64,000 nt of DNA from CAZGKW01 sp964526295 (GTDB lineage: Bacteria; Planctomycetota; Phycisphaerae; FEN-1346): the NCBI GenBank assembly GCA_964526295.1, contig CAZGKW010000008.1:77913-141912 (forward strand), given 5' to 3'. The notes beneath the pieces were generated by a model. It was not told where the DNA came from, did not search any database, and was given only the letters and a program-made list of their open reading frames with translations. The position numbers and the translations under genes are program-made. Below are positions 41,907 through 50,435 of this stretch, piece by piece (positions within the stretch are counted from its first letter, which is position 1; every line of letters starts with the position of its first letter).

Positions 41907-43667
41907 ATGCACGTGTTCCTCAACCGGATGCTCATCGCCGCCGCGCTGCTGGTTGCGCTCGGGGCCGCCCGCGTTGCGGCGGGGCCCGTCGGGGTGCCCT
42001 ACAACGAGGGCGACCCGGACGGCCATGTCAAAGGCATCGCCGTGACGGCCAAAGGGACGTTTCAGATCATGGAACCGCTTAGCGACCCGTCGGGGAACAT
42101 CCGATGCTTCGTGCCCGACGACCCGTTCTTCGACCGTCAGTGGCACCTGGCCAACGACGACGGTCAGCCCCACGTCAACGTCGAGCCGGCGTGGGCCCGA
42201 GGGCTGACGGGCAGCGGCGTGACGATCGGAGTCGTCGACGACAGCCTCGAGACCACCCACCCGGACCTGGCGCCGAACTACGCGCCGGCCGACAGCTTCG
42301 ACTTCGGACAGAACGACGCTGTGCCCGATCCCGTGTTTGCCGACGACGGCCACGGAGTCTCGACGTCCGGTCTGGCAGCGGCGCGGGGCGGCAACGCAGA
42401 AGGGGTCACGGGGGCCGCCCCGGAGGCGAACCTGGCGGGCCTGCGGATCGACTTTCCCAACCAGACCAGCCAGATGTTCGTCGACGCCACGCTGTTCCAT
42501 TCCAGCGGCGACAACACGAACATCGACATCAAGAGCCACAGCTACGGCGTCCTGATACCGTTCGCGCCGACCACGAGCCAGGAGGCGGCCCTGGCCGCCT
42601 CGGCCGCCAGCGGGACGATCCACACCTTCGCGGCGGGTAACGAGCGGCAGTTCCACGGCGGGTTCGTCCTGGACGTCAACGGCAACGGGTCCTTCGACCC
42701 CGACATCGACCCGGCGATCGACGGCGATACGTCGAAGAAATCGCTCCAGAACTCCCAATACAGCCTCGCGGCGACGGCCGTGGCCGCCGACGGCGAGTTC
42801 GCCCCCTACGCCAACTGGGGCGCCTCGGTCTTTGCCACCACCCCCTCCAACGGGGCCCTGGGGCTGGGCATCACCACCACCGACCGCACCGGCGCCGACG
42901 GCTTCAACGACGGCAGCGAAGCCATCGGCAACCCGGATTACACGGCCTTCTTCGGCGGGACCTCCGCCTCTGCCCCCGTGCTGGCCGGCGTCCTGGCGCT
43001 CGGGAAGCAGGCCAACCCGGCTCTCACCCCTCGCATGGCCAAGCACCTTCTGGTCCGGACCTCGCAGATCATCGACCCCGCCGACGCCACCGTCACCAGC
43101 GACGGCGGATGGAAGATCAACGCCGCCGGCAACACCTTCAACCAGAATTACGGCTTCGGCCTCGTCGACGCCGACGCCTTCACCCTCGAGGCCCTGAAGT
43201 GGACCGGCGTCACAAACCTGGTTACCGAGCAGACCGGCCTCGTCGCGGTCGGGGCGGGGGTCCCCGACGCGGGAGGCGGCAGCATCGTCAGGACCTTCGA
43301 CCTGATGACGCCCGGCCGGCTCGAAGAGGTAGAGGTCTTCCTGGACATCGACCACACGTGGCGCGGCGACCTGGAGGCCGTCCTGACCTCGCCCGCCGGG
43401 ACCACCAGCCGGCTGATGAGCCGAAACCTCGCCGACTCGTTCAACGACATCGAGTGGACCTTCGTCACGAACGCCTTCTGGGGGGAGGACCCCGTCGGCG
43501 AGTGGGCCCTGGCGGTGGAAGACTTCTTCCTGGGCGACGTCGGTCTATGGCAGAGCTTCGCCGTGACGGCCAAGACGGGCCACCTGGTGCCCGAACCGGC
43601 GACGCTGGCCCTGATGGCGGCGGGCGCCGCCGCGGCGGTCCTTCGGCGCCGCCGCGACCCGCGCTGA
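41907..43667 (+). CDS. PEP-CTERM subtilisin-like serine protease with P domain
   Basis: The product is 586 residues. A signal peptide (RMLIAAALLVALGAARVAAG) is followed by an S8 catalytic domain: Asp in GVTIGVVDDSLETTHPDL (near 110), His in FADDGHGVSTSGLA (near 148), oxyanion Asn in HTFAAGNER and Ser in FFGGTSASAPVLAG (near 353). Residues 435-560 form a proprotein-convertase P domain (RLEEVEVFLDIDHTWRGDLE). The end is a PEP-CTERM sorting signal: VPEPATLALMAAG, hydrophobic segment, then RRRR. The kexin-like order with a PEP-CTERM tail suggests cell-surface processing via an exosortase not in the window. AAGGAG precedes the ATG. Confidence 0.93.
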   Translation: MHVFLNRMLIAAALLVALGAARVAAGPVGVPYNEGDPDGHVKGIAVTAKGTFQIMEPLSDPSGNIRCFVPDDPFFDRQWHLANDDGQPHVNVEPAWARGLTGSGVTIGVVDDSLETTHPDLAPNYAPADSFDFGQNDAVPDPVFADDGHGVSTSGLAAARGGNAEGVTGAAPEANLAGLRIDFPNQTSQMFVDATLFHSSGDNTNIDIKSHSYGVLIPFAPTTSQEAALAASAASGTIHTFAAGNERQFHGGFVLDVNGNGSFDPDIDPAIDGDTSKKSLQNSQYSLAATAVAADGEFAPYANWGASVFATTPSNGALGLGITTTDRTGADGFNDGSEAIGNPDYTAFFGGTSASAPVLAGVLALGKQANPALTPRMAKHLLVRTSQIIDPADATVTSDGGWKINAAGNTFNQNYGFGLVDADAFTLEALKWTGVTNLVTEQTGLVAVGAGVPDAGGGSIVRTFDLMTPGRLEEVEVFLDIDHTWRGDLEAVLTSPAGTTSRLMSRNLADSFNDIEWTFVTNAFWGEDPVGEWALAVEDFFLGDVGLWQSFAVTAKTGHLVPEPATLALMAAGAAAAVLRRRRDPR

Positions 43668-43793
43668 GGGCCCCGCCACGGGCCGGCGTTCGGGCCGCGC
43701 CCGTAAGAGCGCGGCTATTCGGGGCACGTCGGCAGGTCGGCCTGACGACCCCTCCTGTCCGCCGCGTTCCCTCGGTCCGCCCTGCGTTTCACG

Positions 43794-43823
43794 TTGACGG
43801 AGCGCTCGCCGGCGGCTTAGAAT
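43794..43823 (+). promoter_or_regulatory. Candidate promoter for sppA
   Basis: TTGACG (43794-43799) and TAGAAT (43818-43823) are 18 bp apart, 67 bp before the ATG at 43890. Confidence 0.6.
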
Positions 43824-43889
43824 CGACGGGTAGCGCCGCGTCCTTTATCGCAGCGGCCCCGTGCATCCCGCCGTTCGGAGGAGCCTGCC

Positions 43890-44981
43890 ATGAGCCAGGG
43901 ACCCTACACGGACCCCCCCGAGGAGGAGTCGAACCGGCCTCACGAGCGGCCCGAGTGGCGGGACTTGCCGCCGTCGCAGCGGCCGCGTCCGCCCGTGCGC
44001 GGACCTCGGCGGCCCACCCCCCGTCGCGGACGCAGCGTCTGGGCGGTCGTCGCGACGATCCTGCTGGTCCTGTCGGCCCTGGCCAACGTCTTCCTGTTCC
44101 TGTTGCTCATTGCGGCCGTCAGTTTCGGCGGCGCCGAGGCCGACGCGCTCCGGCAGCACGTCGTCCGGGAGGGCAACGCCGGCCGGACCATCGTCGTCAT
44201 CCGAGTCGAAGGCGTCATCTTTGACGAGATGGTCGAGGGCGTCGCCCGCCGCATCCGCCGGGCCGCCGAGGACGACGACGTCAAGGCGGTCATCCTGCGG
44301 ATCAACTCGCCGGGCGGCAGCCTCACCGCCACCGACCAGATCTTCCATCTGCTTCAGGAGCGGCTCGAGGGCAAGCCGATCGTGGCGGCGATGGAGTCGG
44401 TCGCCGCCTCGGGCGGGTATTACGTCGCCTGCTCGGCCGAGAAGGTGCTGGCCCAGCCGACGACCATCACCGGCTCGATCGGTGTCATCGCCCAGTTTTT
44501 CTTCCTCGAGGGGCTCATGCAGGACAAGCTTGGCGTCACGCCGGTCACCCTCAAGAAGGGCGAACAGAAGGACTGGCCGAACATCTGGACGGACAAGGGG
44601 CTGACGGACGCCCAGCGCGATTACCTGATGGAGACGCTCCTCGATCCGGGCTACGAGCGGTTCGTCGAGGTGGTCCAGGAAGGGCGGGGCCTCGACCCGG
44701 CCGAGGTCCGCCGCCTGGCCACGGGCCGCATCTTCCTCGGCCCGGAGGCCCAGGGCCTCGGCCTCGTCGACGAGGTGGGCTACTTCGAGCAGGCCGTCGA
44801 GGCGGCCGAGGCGCTCGCCGGCATCACCGAGGCCCGGGTCATCGAGTACCGCGACATCCCGACGCTGGCCGACGTCCTCAGCCTGGGCTTGCAGGCCCGG
44901 TCGCCCCTGGAGGACCTGCGGCCGGAGAACCTGGCCGCCCTGGCCAGCCCCAAGCGGATGTACCTCTGGACGGGCTATTGA
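43890..44981 (+). CDS. sppA: Signal peptide peptidase SppA
   Basis: The product is 363 residues, the short (single-domain) SppA form. A Pro-rich cytoplasmic N-terminus leads to one membrane helix (about 50-76). The serine nucleophile is in ESVAASGGYYVACSAEKV (near 173), and the general-base Lys is probably in LKKGEQKDWPNIW. ILRINSPGGSLTATDQIFHL and TTITGSIGVIAQFF are family motifs. It degrades cleaved signal peptides in the membrane. GGAGGAG lies upstream. Confidence 0.93.
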   Translation: MSQGPYTDPPEEESNRPHERPEWRDLPPSQRPRPPVRGPRRPTPRRGRSVWAVVATILLVLSALANVFLFLLLIAAVSFGGAEADALRQHVVREGNAGRTIVVIRVEGVIFDEMVEGVARRIRRAAEDDDVKAVILRINSPGGSLTATDQIFHLLQERLEGKPIVAAMESVAASGGYYVACSAEKVLAQPTTITGSIGVIAQFFFLEGLMQDKLGVTPVTLKKGEQKDWPNIWTDKGLTDAQRDYLMETLLDPGYERFVEVVQEGRGLDPAEVRRLATGRIFLGPEAQGLGLVDEVGYFEQAVEAAEALAGITEARVIEYRDIPTLADVLSLGLQARSPLEDLRPENLAALASPKRMYLWTGY

Positions 44982-45038
44982 CGGCCGCCGGCCGGGGCCG
45001 ACCAGCGCTCCGTGCCGGGCGGTCTGCGGCGTTCGCTC

Positions 45039-45068
45039 CGAAGGGACACGACCGGTCGTGTCCCTTCG
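45039..45068. repeat. Perfect 30-bp palindrome upstream of the aldo-keto reductase gene
   Basis: Fifteen bases (CGAAGGGACACGACC) are followed directly by their exact reverse complement with no loop. It lies 55 bp before the ATG at 45124. It may be a protein-binding operator, or a member of the same GACAC/GTGTC family as the hairpins at 48621-48715. Confidence 0.7.
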
Positions 45069-45123
45069 ATCTTCAGGACCTTCGCGGGGGTAACGAACGG
45101 CAAGTCAAGGAGAGCGCGTCACC

Positions 45124-46260
45124 ATGCTGTATCGCGAGTTCGGCAAGACGGGTGTCAAGGTATCGCGGCTTGGGTTCGGGGCCATGCGGCTTCCCATCGA
45201 GAAGGACGAGGACGGGAAGATCACGGGGCTGGAGAAGTCGGCCGAGGTCGTCCGGGCGGGCCTCGACGCGGGGATCACGTATGTCGACACGGCCCCGTTC
45301 TATTGCCACTCCGAGAGCGAAACGGCCGTCGGCATGGGCATCCAGGGCCGGCCCCGCGACAGCTTCTATCTCTCGACCAAGTACCCCACCCGCAACGACT
45401 GCGCCGACTGCTTCCGGCTCAGGCTGGAGCTGTCGCTGAGGAAGCTCCGGACCGACTACGTCGACTTTTACCACTTCTGGGGCCTGTCGTGGGGGAAGTT
45501 CCTCGATACGGTGACCAACAAGGACGGTCCGCTGGGGGCGGCCCGGAAGGCCAAGCAGGAGGGCCTCATCCGGCACATCTCCTTCTCCACCCACGACAAG
45601 CCGGAGGGCGTCAACAAGCTGATCGACACCGGCGAGTTCGAGTCGATGCTCATCCAGTACAACCTGCTCGACCGAAAGAGCGGCGAGTGCCTCGAGCGGG
45701 CCCACGCCGCCGGCATGGGCACCGCCGTCATGGGGCCGGTCGGCGGGGGACGGCTCGGCACGCCGTCGGAGATCATCTCCGAGGCCACCGGATGCTCGTC
45801 GACGGCCGAGGCGGCCCTGCGGTTCGTCTGGGCCAATCCGAACGTCGACCTGGCCCTGTCGGGGATGGAAAACGTCCAGATGGTCACCGAGAACGTCGCC
45901 ACGGCCGAGCGGGCCGAGGCGCTCTCACAGGAGGAGATCGCCCGGATCGACGAGCTGGTCGGACGGAACCGGAAGCTGCTCGACCTGCCCTGCACCGGAT
46001 GCGGCTATTGCACGCCCTGCCCCAAGGGCGTGGCCATCCCCCAGATCTTCCAGTTCTACCAGTGGCACGAGGCGTTCGACCTGAAGGCGCCCGCCCGGAA
46101 GCGGTACGCCGGCCTCGGCAAGGGCTGGCAGGAGAAGAAAAAGCCCGTCACGGAGTGCGTCGAATGCGGCGCCTGCGAGGAGAAGTGCCCCCAGAAGATC
46201 GCCATCATGGAGAAGCTGAAGGAGGCCCACGCCGTCCTGGCGGCCGATGCCGCCGAGTGA
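45124..46260 (+). CDS. Aldo-keto reductase with C-terminal 4Fe-4S domain
   Basis: The product is 378 residues. The barrel part begins FGKTGVKVSRLGFGAMRLPI; Asp/Tyr residues are in ITYVDTAPFYCHSESE, and a Lys follows in FYLSTKYP. The C-terminal region carries LPCTGCGYCTPCPKG (near 290) and CVECGACEEKCPQKIAIMEK (near 345), enough cysteines for two 4Fe-4S clusters. This is the ferredoxin-like aldo/keto reductase class common in anaerobes. The physiological substrate is unknown. AAGGAG precedes the ATG, and the 30-bp palindrome lies just upstream. Confidence 0.92.
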   Translation: MLYREFGKTGVKVSRLGFGAMRLPIEKDEDGKITGLEKSAEVVRAGLDAGITYVDTAPFYCHSESETAVGMGIQGRPRDSFYLSTKYPTRNDCADCFRLRLELSLRKLRTDYVDFYHFWGLSWGKFLDTVTNKDGPLGAARKAKQEGLIRHISFSTHDKPEGVNKLIDTGEFESMLIQYNLLDRKSGECLERAHAAGMGTAVMGPVGGGRLGTPSEIISEATGCSSTAEAALRFVWANPNVDLALSGMENVQMVTENVATAERAEALSQEEIARIDELVGRNRKLLDLPCTGCGYCTPCPKGVAIPQIFQFYQWHEAFDLKAPARKRYAGLGKGWQEKKKPVTECVECGACEEKCPQKIAIMEKLKEAHAVLAADAAE

Positions 46261-46305
46261 GCCGTCGGCCCCGGTCGGCATCCGGCCGGGGCGCCCTCGC
46301 CGCCC

Positions 46306-47004
46306 TTACCGCCAAGTCCACTTCTTGGCCTTGAAGAGCGGCTTGTCGAGGTTCAGCCACCACTCGTCGCCGGGGAGCTTGTACTCCAGGGCCAGTGTCT
46401 TGCGGAGCCGGACGACTTTCTCTTCGGGCGGGGCGTCTTCGGGTGCCCCGGGCCGCGGCCGCTCCACGTACTCGCCCGAGAGGCCCCCCACCAGGATGGT
46501 GAAGGCGTCGGTCTGGCGGTCGATGGGCGGGAAGATCGCCACGCTCGTCCGGGCGTTGTCCGGCCCTTGGCGGACCTTGCCGTACATCTTGCCGGGCGAC
46601 TGGAGGAACGGGACCTTGCGGCGCTTCTTGATCTCGGCGAGGACCCGCGGGTGGATGCCCGCCTTGTGGACCGACGCCATGTCCGTCACCAGCGTGAACG
46701 ACGGCGCGAACAGGTGGTCCTCCTTCGAGCGGTTGACCACCGTGTAGACGACGTACCAGTAGACCTGCCGCTCGCCCTGGGGCGAGAGGACGACGATCGG
46801 CTCGGGGTGGGCGTACTTGAAGTCCAGGGTCCACCGCTCGCCCTGGATATCGTTCGGGTCGACCCGGTCGGGATCGGCCTCGTCGAGGGCGTCGCGGACC
46901 TCCTTGGGCGGTTTTTTGTCGGGGGCCTGGGCGAGCGCCGGGGCGAGCCCCCCGGCCACGATCAGCCCCGCCAAGGCGAGTCCAACGAACGTTTCGATTT
47001 TCAT
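46306..47004 (-). CDS. Secreted protein of unknown function downstream of rnfB
   Basis: The product is 232 residues with a signal peptide (GLALAGLIVAGGLAPALAQA). The mature part is mainly beta (RWTLDFKYAHPEPIVVLSPQ, VYWYVVYTVVNRSKEDHLFA, FTILVGGLSGEYVERP) and ends basic (LFKAKKWTWR). I know no family. It starts 26 bp after rnfB and is probably part of the rnf operon, so a periplasmic accessory role is possible but unproven. Confidence 0.8.
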   Translation of the reverse strand: MKIETFVGLALAGLIVAGGLAPALAQAPDKKPPKEVRDALDEADPDRVDPNDIQGERWTLDFKYAHPEPIVVLSPQGERQVYWYVVYTVVNRSKEDHLFAPSFTLVTDMASVHKAGIHPRVLAEIKKRRKVPFLQSPGKMYGKVRQGPDNARTSVAIFPPIDRQTDAFTILVGGLSGEYVERPRPGAPEDAPPEEKVVRLRKTLALEYKLPGDEWWLNLDKPLFKAKKWTWR

Positions 47005-47030
47005 GGGTTGGCTCCGTCTCGGTTTCCCCA

Positions 47031-47906
47031 TCAGGCGGCCTCGGCCGCCGCTTTCTTTCGCTTGTCGGCTTCCCGCCGGAGCTGCCGGAAGTTCCCGATG
47101 CAGCCGACGGGGCACTCCTTGACACACTTGCCGCACGAGATGCACTTCTCCAGGTCCACCCGGGCGACGTTGTCCTGGACGTGGATCGCGCCTCCCTCGA
47201 CCGGGCAGACCTTCTCGCACCGGTGGCACGCGATGCACCCCACCGTGCAGAGCTTCCGCGTCACCTTCCCGGGGTCCTGGTTCCGGCACAGGACGTGAAC
47301 GTAGCGGTCCTTCGACAGGACCTCGATGACGTGCTTCGGGCAGACCTCGGCGCAGGTGCCGCAGGCCGTGCACTTCTCCTCCAGGACCCGCGGCAGGCCT
47401 GTCGCGAGGTCCATGACCATCGCGTCGAAGGGGCAGGCTCGGACGCACGACCCCAGGCCCAGGCAGGCGTAGAGGCAGGCCGTCTGGCCGTACTGGGTGG
47501 CGGCGGCGGCCCGGCAGTCGTGCTGCCCCTCGTAGCGGAACCGGTCGTGGGTCGCCGCGTGGGACCCCTGGCACAGGATGACGGCGACACGGGGCTTGAA
47601 CTCGCCGATCTCCATCCCCATGATCTCGGCGATCTTGCGGGCGACATCCGCGCCGCCCGGGATGCACTGGTTGGCGTCGGCCCTGCCTTCGACAACGGCC
47701 TCGGCATAGGCCGCGCATCCTCCGAGGCCGCACGCCCCGCAGTTGACCTGGGGCAGGACTTCCTCGATCTCGGTCTGCCTAGGGTCGACCTGGACGGCGA
47801 AGAACCGGTTCGCCAGGGCCAGGACCGTGGCAAAGACCGCTGCCAGCAGCCCCAGTGCCACCAGGGCCGGCACCAGGTAATTCGCCACCGATGCGGCCAG
47901 GATCAT
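47031..47906 (-). CDS. rnfB: Rnf electron transport complex subunit B
   Basis: The product is 291 residues. An N-terminal membrane helix (about 10-33) leads to the PF04060 Fe-S domain (LPQVNCGACGLGGCAAYAEA, then CIPGG). Two further ferredoxin modules follow: LGLGSCVRACPFDAM with CTACGTCAEVCPK, and CIACHRCEKVCP with CISCGKCVKECPVGC. RnfB receives electrons in the Rnf ferredoxin:NAD+ oxidoreductase, a sodium or proton pump. It follows rnfA by 34 bp. Confidence 0.95.
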   Translation of the reverse strand: MILAASVANYLVPALVALGLLAAVFATVLALANRFFAVQVDPRQTEIEEVLPQVNCGACGLGGCAAYAEAVVEGRADANQCIPGGADVARKIAEIMGMEIGEFKPRVAVILCQGSHAATHDRFRYEGQHDCRAAAATQYGQTACLYACLGLGSCVRACPFDAMVMDLATGLPRVLEEKCTACGTCAEVCPKHVIEVLSKDRYVHVLCRNQDPGKVTRKLCTVGCIACHRCEKVCPVEGGAIHVQDNVARVDLEKCISCGKCVKECPVGCIGNFRQLRREADKRKKAAAEAA

Positions 47907-47940
47907 TCGTCGCCTCGCTGCGACTTCGCGTGCCGCCCTA

Positions 47941-48603
47941 TTATACGGCGATGCCGAACAGTTTCGTGAAGCCCATGAACGCCAGGGCCATCAGGCCCGC
48001 CGAGATGAACGCGATCGGCAGGCCGTCCAGCGACTTCGGCACCCGCCTCTCGGCCAGGCGTTCCCGGATGCCGCTCATCAGGACCATCGCCAGCAAAAAC
48101 CCGACGCCCGCGCAGAACCCGTTGAACGCCGCTACGTGGATCGGCGGGGCCGATCCGGTCAGCTTCCAGTCGGTCGTGTTCAGCAGCGCGACGCCCATCA
48201 CTGCACAGTTGGTCGTGATGAGCGGCAGGTAGATGCCCAGGGCCCGGTACAGGCCGGGCACGGTCTTCCTCAGGACCATCTCGACGAACTGGACCAGGGC
48301 GGCGATCACCAGGATGTAGGAGATGGTCTTGAGGACCAGCACCAGGCCGCCCGGCGGCACCTCCAGGCCCAGCCAGGCCAGCAGGTGGAAGCTCCCCTCC
48401 GCGGGCGGCAGCAGGACGAAGTGGTACAGGACGCTCGTCACGGCCGAGGCCAGCGTCATGACGAAGATCACCGCCAGGCCCATGCCGACCGAGTCGCTCG
48501 TCCGCTTCGAGACCCCGAGGAACGGGCACAGGCCGAGGAACTTCATCAGGACGAAGTTCGAGATCAGGATCGACCCGATGGCGAGTTGGATGTAGAGCTC
48601 CAA
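47941..48603 (-). CDS. rnfA: Rnf electron transport complex subunit A
   Basis: The product is about 220 residues from a TTG start with GGGAG 5-6 bp upstream; the more distal TTG at 48660 would include hairpin sequence. Six hydrophobic helices are visible. ISNFVLMKFLGLCPFLGVSK near the start and PLITTNCAVMGVALLN in the middle are the characteristic Rnf/Nqr subunit motifs with conserved Cys. It is a membrane subunit of the ion-pumping core and pairs with RnfE. Confidence 0.93.
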   Translation of the reverse strand: MELYIQLAIGSILISNFVLMKFLGLCPFLGVSKRTSDSVGMGLAVIFVMTLASAVTSVLYHFVLLPPAEGSFHLLAWLGLEVPPGGLVLVLKTISYILVIAALVQFVEMVLRKTVPGLYRALGIYLPLITTNCAVMGVALLNTTDWKLTGSAPPIHVAAFNGFCAGVGFLLAMVLMSGIRERLAERRVPKSLDGLPIAFISAGLMALAFMGFTKLFGIAV

Positions 48604-48620
48604 GGCCTCTCCCGCCCTCC

Positions 48621-48653
48621 CCGAAAAAAGACACGAAGTGTCCTTTTTTCCGG
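48621..48653. repeat. Imperfect hairpin between rnfE and rnfA
   Basis: Arms at 48621-48634 and 48638-48653 pair with two single-base bulges around a 3-base loop; the core is GACAC-GAA-GTGTC flanked by A and T runs. It may be a REP-like element or affect message stability. Confidence 0.6.
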
Positions 48654-48688
48654 ACTGCAACCTCTTCGCAAAAAACGACTTACGCGCT

Positions 48689-48715
48689 CGAAAAAGACAC
48701 TAAGTGTCTTTTTCG
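48689..48715. repeat. Perfect 12-bp hairpin directly after rnfE
   Basis: CGAAAAAGACAC (48689-48700) and GTGTCTTTTTCG (48704-48715) are exact complements around TAA. The rnfE stop codon begins at 48718. As an RNA it is a stem with a T-rich 3' arm; without a terminal T run beyond the stem it is a weak terminator. Confidence 0.65.
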
Positions 48716-49426
48716 CTACTCTTCCTTCGCCTTGCCCGTTGGCTTTTTCGGGTAGTCGCCGGCCGTCATGGCCACCGCCGGGACGCCCGCCAGGCGGGTC
48801 CGCTCCCGCCTGACGTTCCCCATCAGGCGGAACAGGCCGAACAGCAGGCCGATCACGATGAACGCCCCCGGGGCCATGATCAGCACCGTCATCGGCCGGT
48901 ACTCGGGCACGATCTTCCGCCCCGCCACGACCAGCGGCGTCAGCCGATAGCCCCAGAACGTGCCGCTCCCGAGGACCTCCCGCACCAGGCTGATCGCCAC
49001 CAGCGCCCCCAGGAACCCCAGGCCGATGCCCAGGGCGTCCATCAGGCTCGGCGCCGGGCCGTTCCGCGACGCGAACCCCTCGGCCCGTCCCAGGATGATA
49101 CAGTTCACGACGATCAGCGGGATGAAGATGCCCAGGGCCTGGTTGATTTCCGGCGGCGCCTTCGCCTTCATCACGATCTCGACCATCGTGACGAACCCGG
49201 CGATGACGACGATGTAGCACACGATGCGGATCTGGTTCGGCACCCAACGCCGGATGAGGCTGATCAGGATGTTCGAGCCCACCAGGACGGTCGTCGCCGC
49301 CAGGGCCATCGCCACGCCGTTGCGGACGGCCGTCGTCACCGCCAGCGTGGGGCACAGGCCCAGCGCCAGGACGAACACGGGGTTCGTCCTGATGGGCTTC
49401 TCGGTGAAGTCCTGGAGCAGTCCCAC
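48716..49426 (-). CDS. rnfE: Rnf electron transport complex subunit E
   Basis: The product is 236 residues with six membrane helices. The start MGLLQDFTEKPIRTNPVFVL and LGLCPTLAVTTAVRNGVAMA are typical of RnfE/NqrD, and PLIVVNCIILGRAEGFASRN holds the second conserved Cys region. It forms the inner-membrane Fe-binding core with RnfA. It is the first gene of the operon here; rnfC, D and G, which usually precede it, are absent from the window. The C-terminus is extended by PKKPTGKAKEE. Confidence 0.94.
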   Translation of the reverse strand: MGLLQDFTEKPIRTNPVFVLALGLCPTLAVTTAVRNGVAMALAATTVLVGSNILISLIRRWVPNQIRIVCYIVVIAGFVTMVEIVMKAKAPPEINQALGIFIPLIVVNCIILGRAEGFASRNGPAPSLMDALGIGLGFLGALVAISLVREVLGSGTFWGYRLTPLVVAGRKIVPEYRPMTVLIMAPGAFIVIGLLFGLFRLMGNVRRERTRLAGVPAVAMTAGDYPKKPTGKAKEE

Positions 49427-49459
49427 AGGCCGCCTCTCCGCCGGTGCGAAGCAAGCACC

Positions 49460-49488
49460 AGTCTAGACGGGGCGGCGGTCGGCGTCAA
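49460..49488 (-). promoter_or_regulatory. Candidate promoter for rnfE-A-B
   Basis: On the minus strand TTGACG (49483-49488) and TAGACT (49460-49465) are 17 bp apart, 34 bp before the rnfE start. It shows that rnfE begins its own transcript. Confidence 0.65.
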
Positions 49489-49747
49489 GTCCTGCTGCGG
49501 CGGGACGCGGCGGTGAATAAACCCTCGTCCGGCCGCGTAGAACAGGGCGATCGGGCCGCACCGCCTGCCGGGGTGACCGGCCTCGCCAGGGGATTGACGA
49601 AAAAGTCGCGAAACGTTACAGGTCGTCCTGCGTCTTCTTAAGGAATAGCGACCACGTCTCGTACGGCTCCCGGAGCACGTCCGGACCCGTCCCCGGCTTC
49701 GGGAGCGGATGGGGACCGTTCGAGCCGCATTTCTCTGGGAGTAACCG

Positions 49748-50332
49748 ATGAAACGCGTAAGGCTGGCGGCCGGCCTGGGCCTGGCCCTGGCCCTGGTCGG
49801 CGCTGCGACGCAAAGCGGCCCGATGGGCCTTCAGGATCGGACCGACGCCGTCGTCGAGGACCAGCGGACCGTCCTCGTCTACCTGGTGGCGGACCTGAAG
49901 ACCAACGAGGTCCTCGTCGGGCCGTACGTCATCTCGATGTCCGAGCTCCCGAAGGGCGCGGGCCACGGGTGCGAGGAGACGTTCGGCCATCGGATCACCC
50001 CGGACGCGGCCGAGGAGACCGACTGCACCGTCCGGTGCAGGGCGATTCGGGCGAGCGCAGACCACGTGGAGCTGTTCGCCAGCGTCTCGCTGGCCGGGTC
50101 GAGCAACGCCGCGGCCACCCAGCTCGGCGTCAAGGGCCGCGGGTGCGACGTCGTGCCCCTGAAGGGCCGCGACCAGGGGCGGTTCGTTCTGGTCTCGGCG
50201 GTGTGCGACCCGGTGTGCCGTCAGCCGGCGGCGGCGCCCGGCGCGGCCCGGCCCATGAACGTTCCCGTGGGCCTGCCCTCGGTCGCCGGACCCGTGGGCC
50301 CCGCACCGACCTACCCCGCGGCCGAGCCGTGA
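49748..50332 (+). CDS. Secreted protein of unknown function
   Basis: The product is 194 residues with a signal peptide (MKRVRLAAGLGLALALVGAA). The mature protein has five Cys (HGCEETF, TDCTVRCRAI, RGCDVVP, AVCDPVCRQP and others), enough for disulfides, and a Pro/Ala-rich C-terminus. No family is recognised. GGGAG precedes the ATG. The preceding 320 bp (49427-49747) hold the rnfE promoter on the other strand and no gene; TTGACG at 49594 may be a -35, but no convincing -10 follows. Confidence 0.72.
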   Translation: MKRVRLAAGLGLALALVGAATQSGPMGLQDRTDAVVEDQRTVLVYLVADLKTNEVLVGPYVISMSELPKGAGHGCEETFGHRITPDAAEETDCTVRCRAIRASADHVELFASVSLAGSSNAAATQLGVKGRGCDVVPLKGRDQGRFVLVSAVCDPVCRQPAAAPGAARPMNVPVGLPSVAGPVGPAPTYPAAEP

Positions 50333-50370
50333 GAAGGTCGGGGCCCTTTTCCTGGCGCGGGGTTGGTTGC

Positions 50371-50399
50371 TTGCCGCCCTGGAGGCGGCCGACTATCAT
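50371..50399 (+). promoter_or_regulatory. Candidate promoter for the MNT/HEPN pair
   Basis: TTGCCG (50371-50376) and TATCAT (50394-50399) are 17 bp apart, 37 bp before the ATG at 50436. Confidence 0.5.
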
Positions 50400-50435
50400 A
50401 GGGGGGACGGTCTGCGAATCGCTGGAGGGTCCGCC

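Noticed and set aside
41605..42045. A 146-codon frame over the leader region.
   Set aside because: It spans two terminator hairpins and overlaps the subtilase gene in another frame; the sequence is Arg/Gly-rich with no motif.
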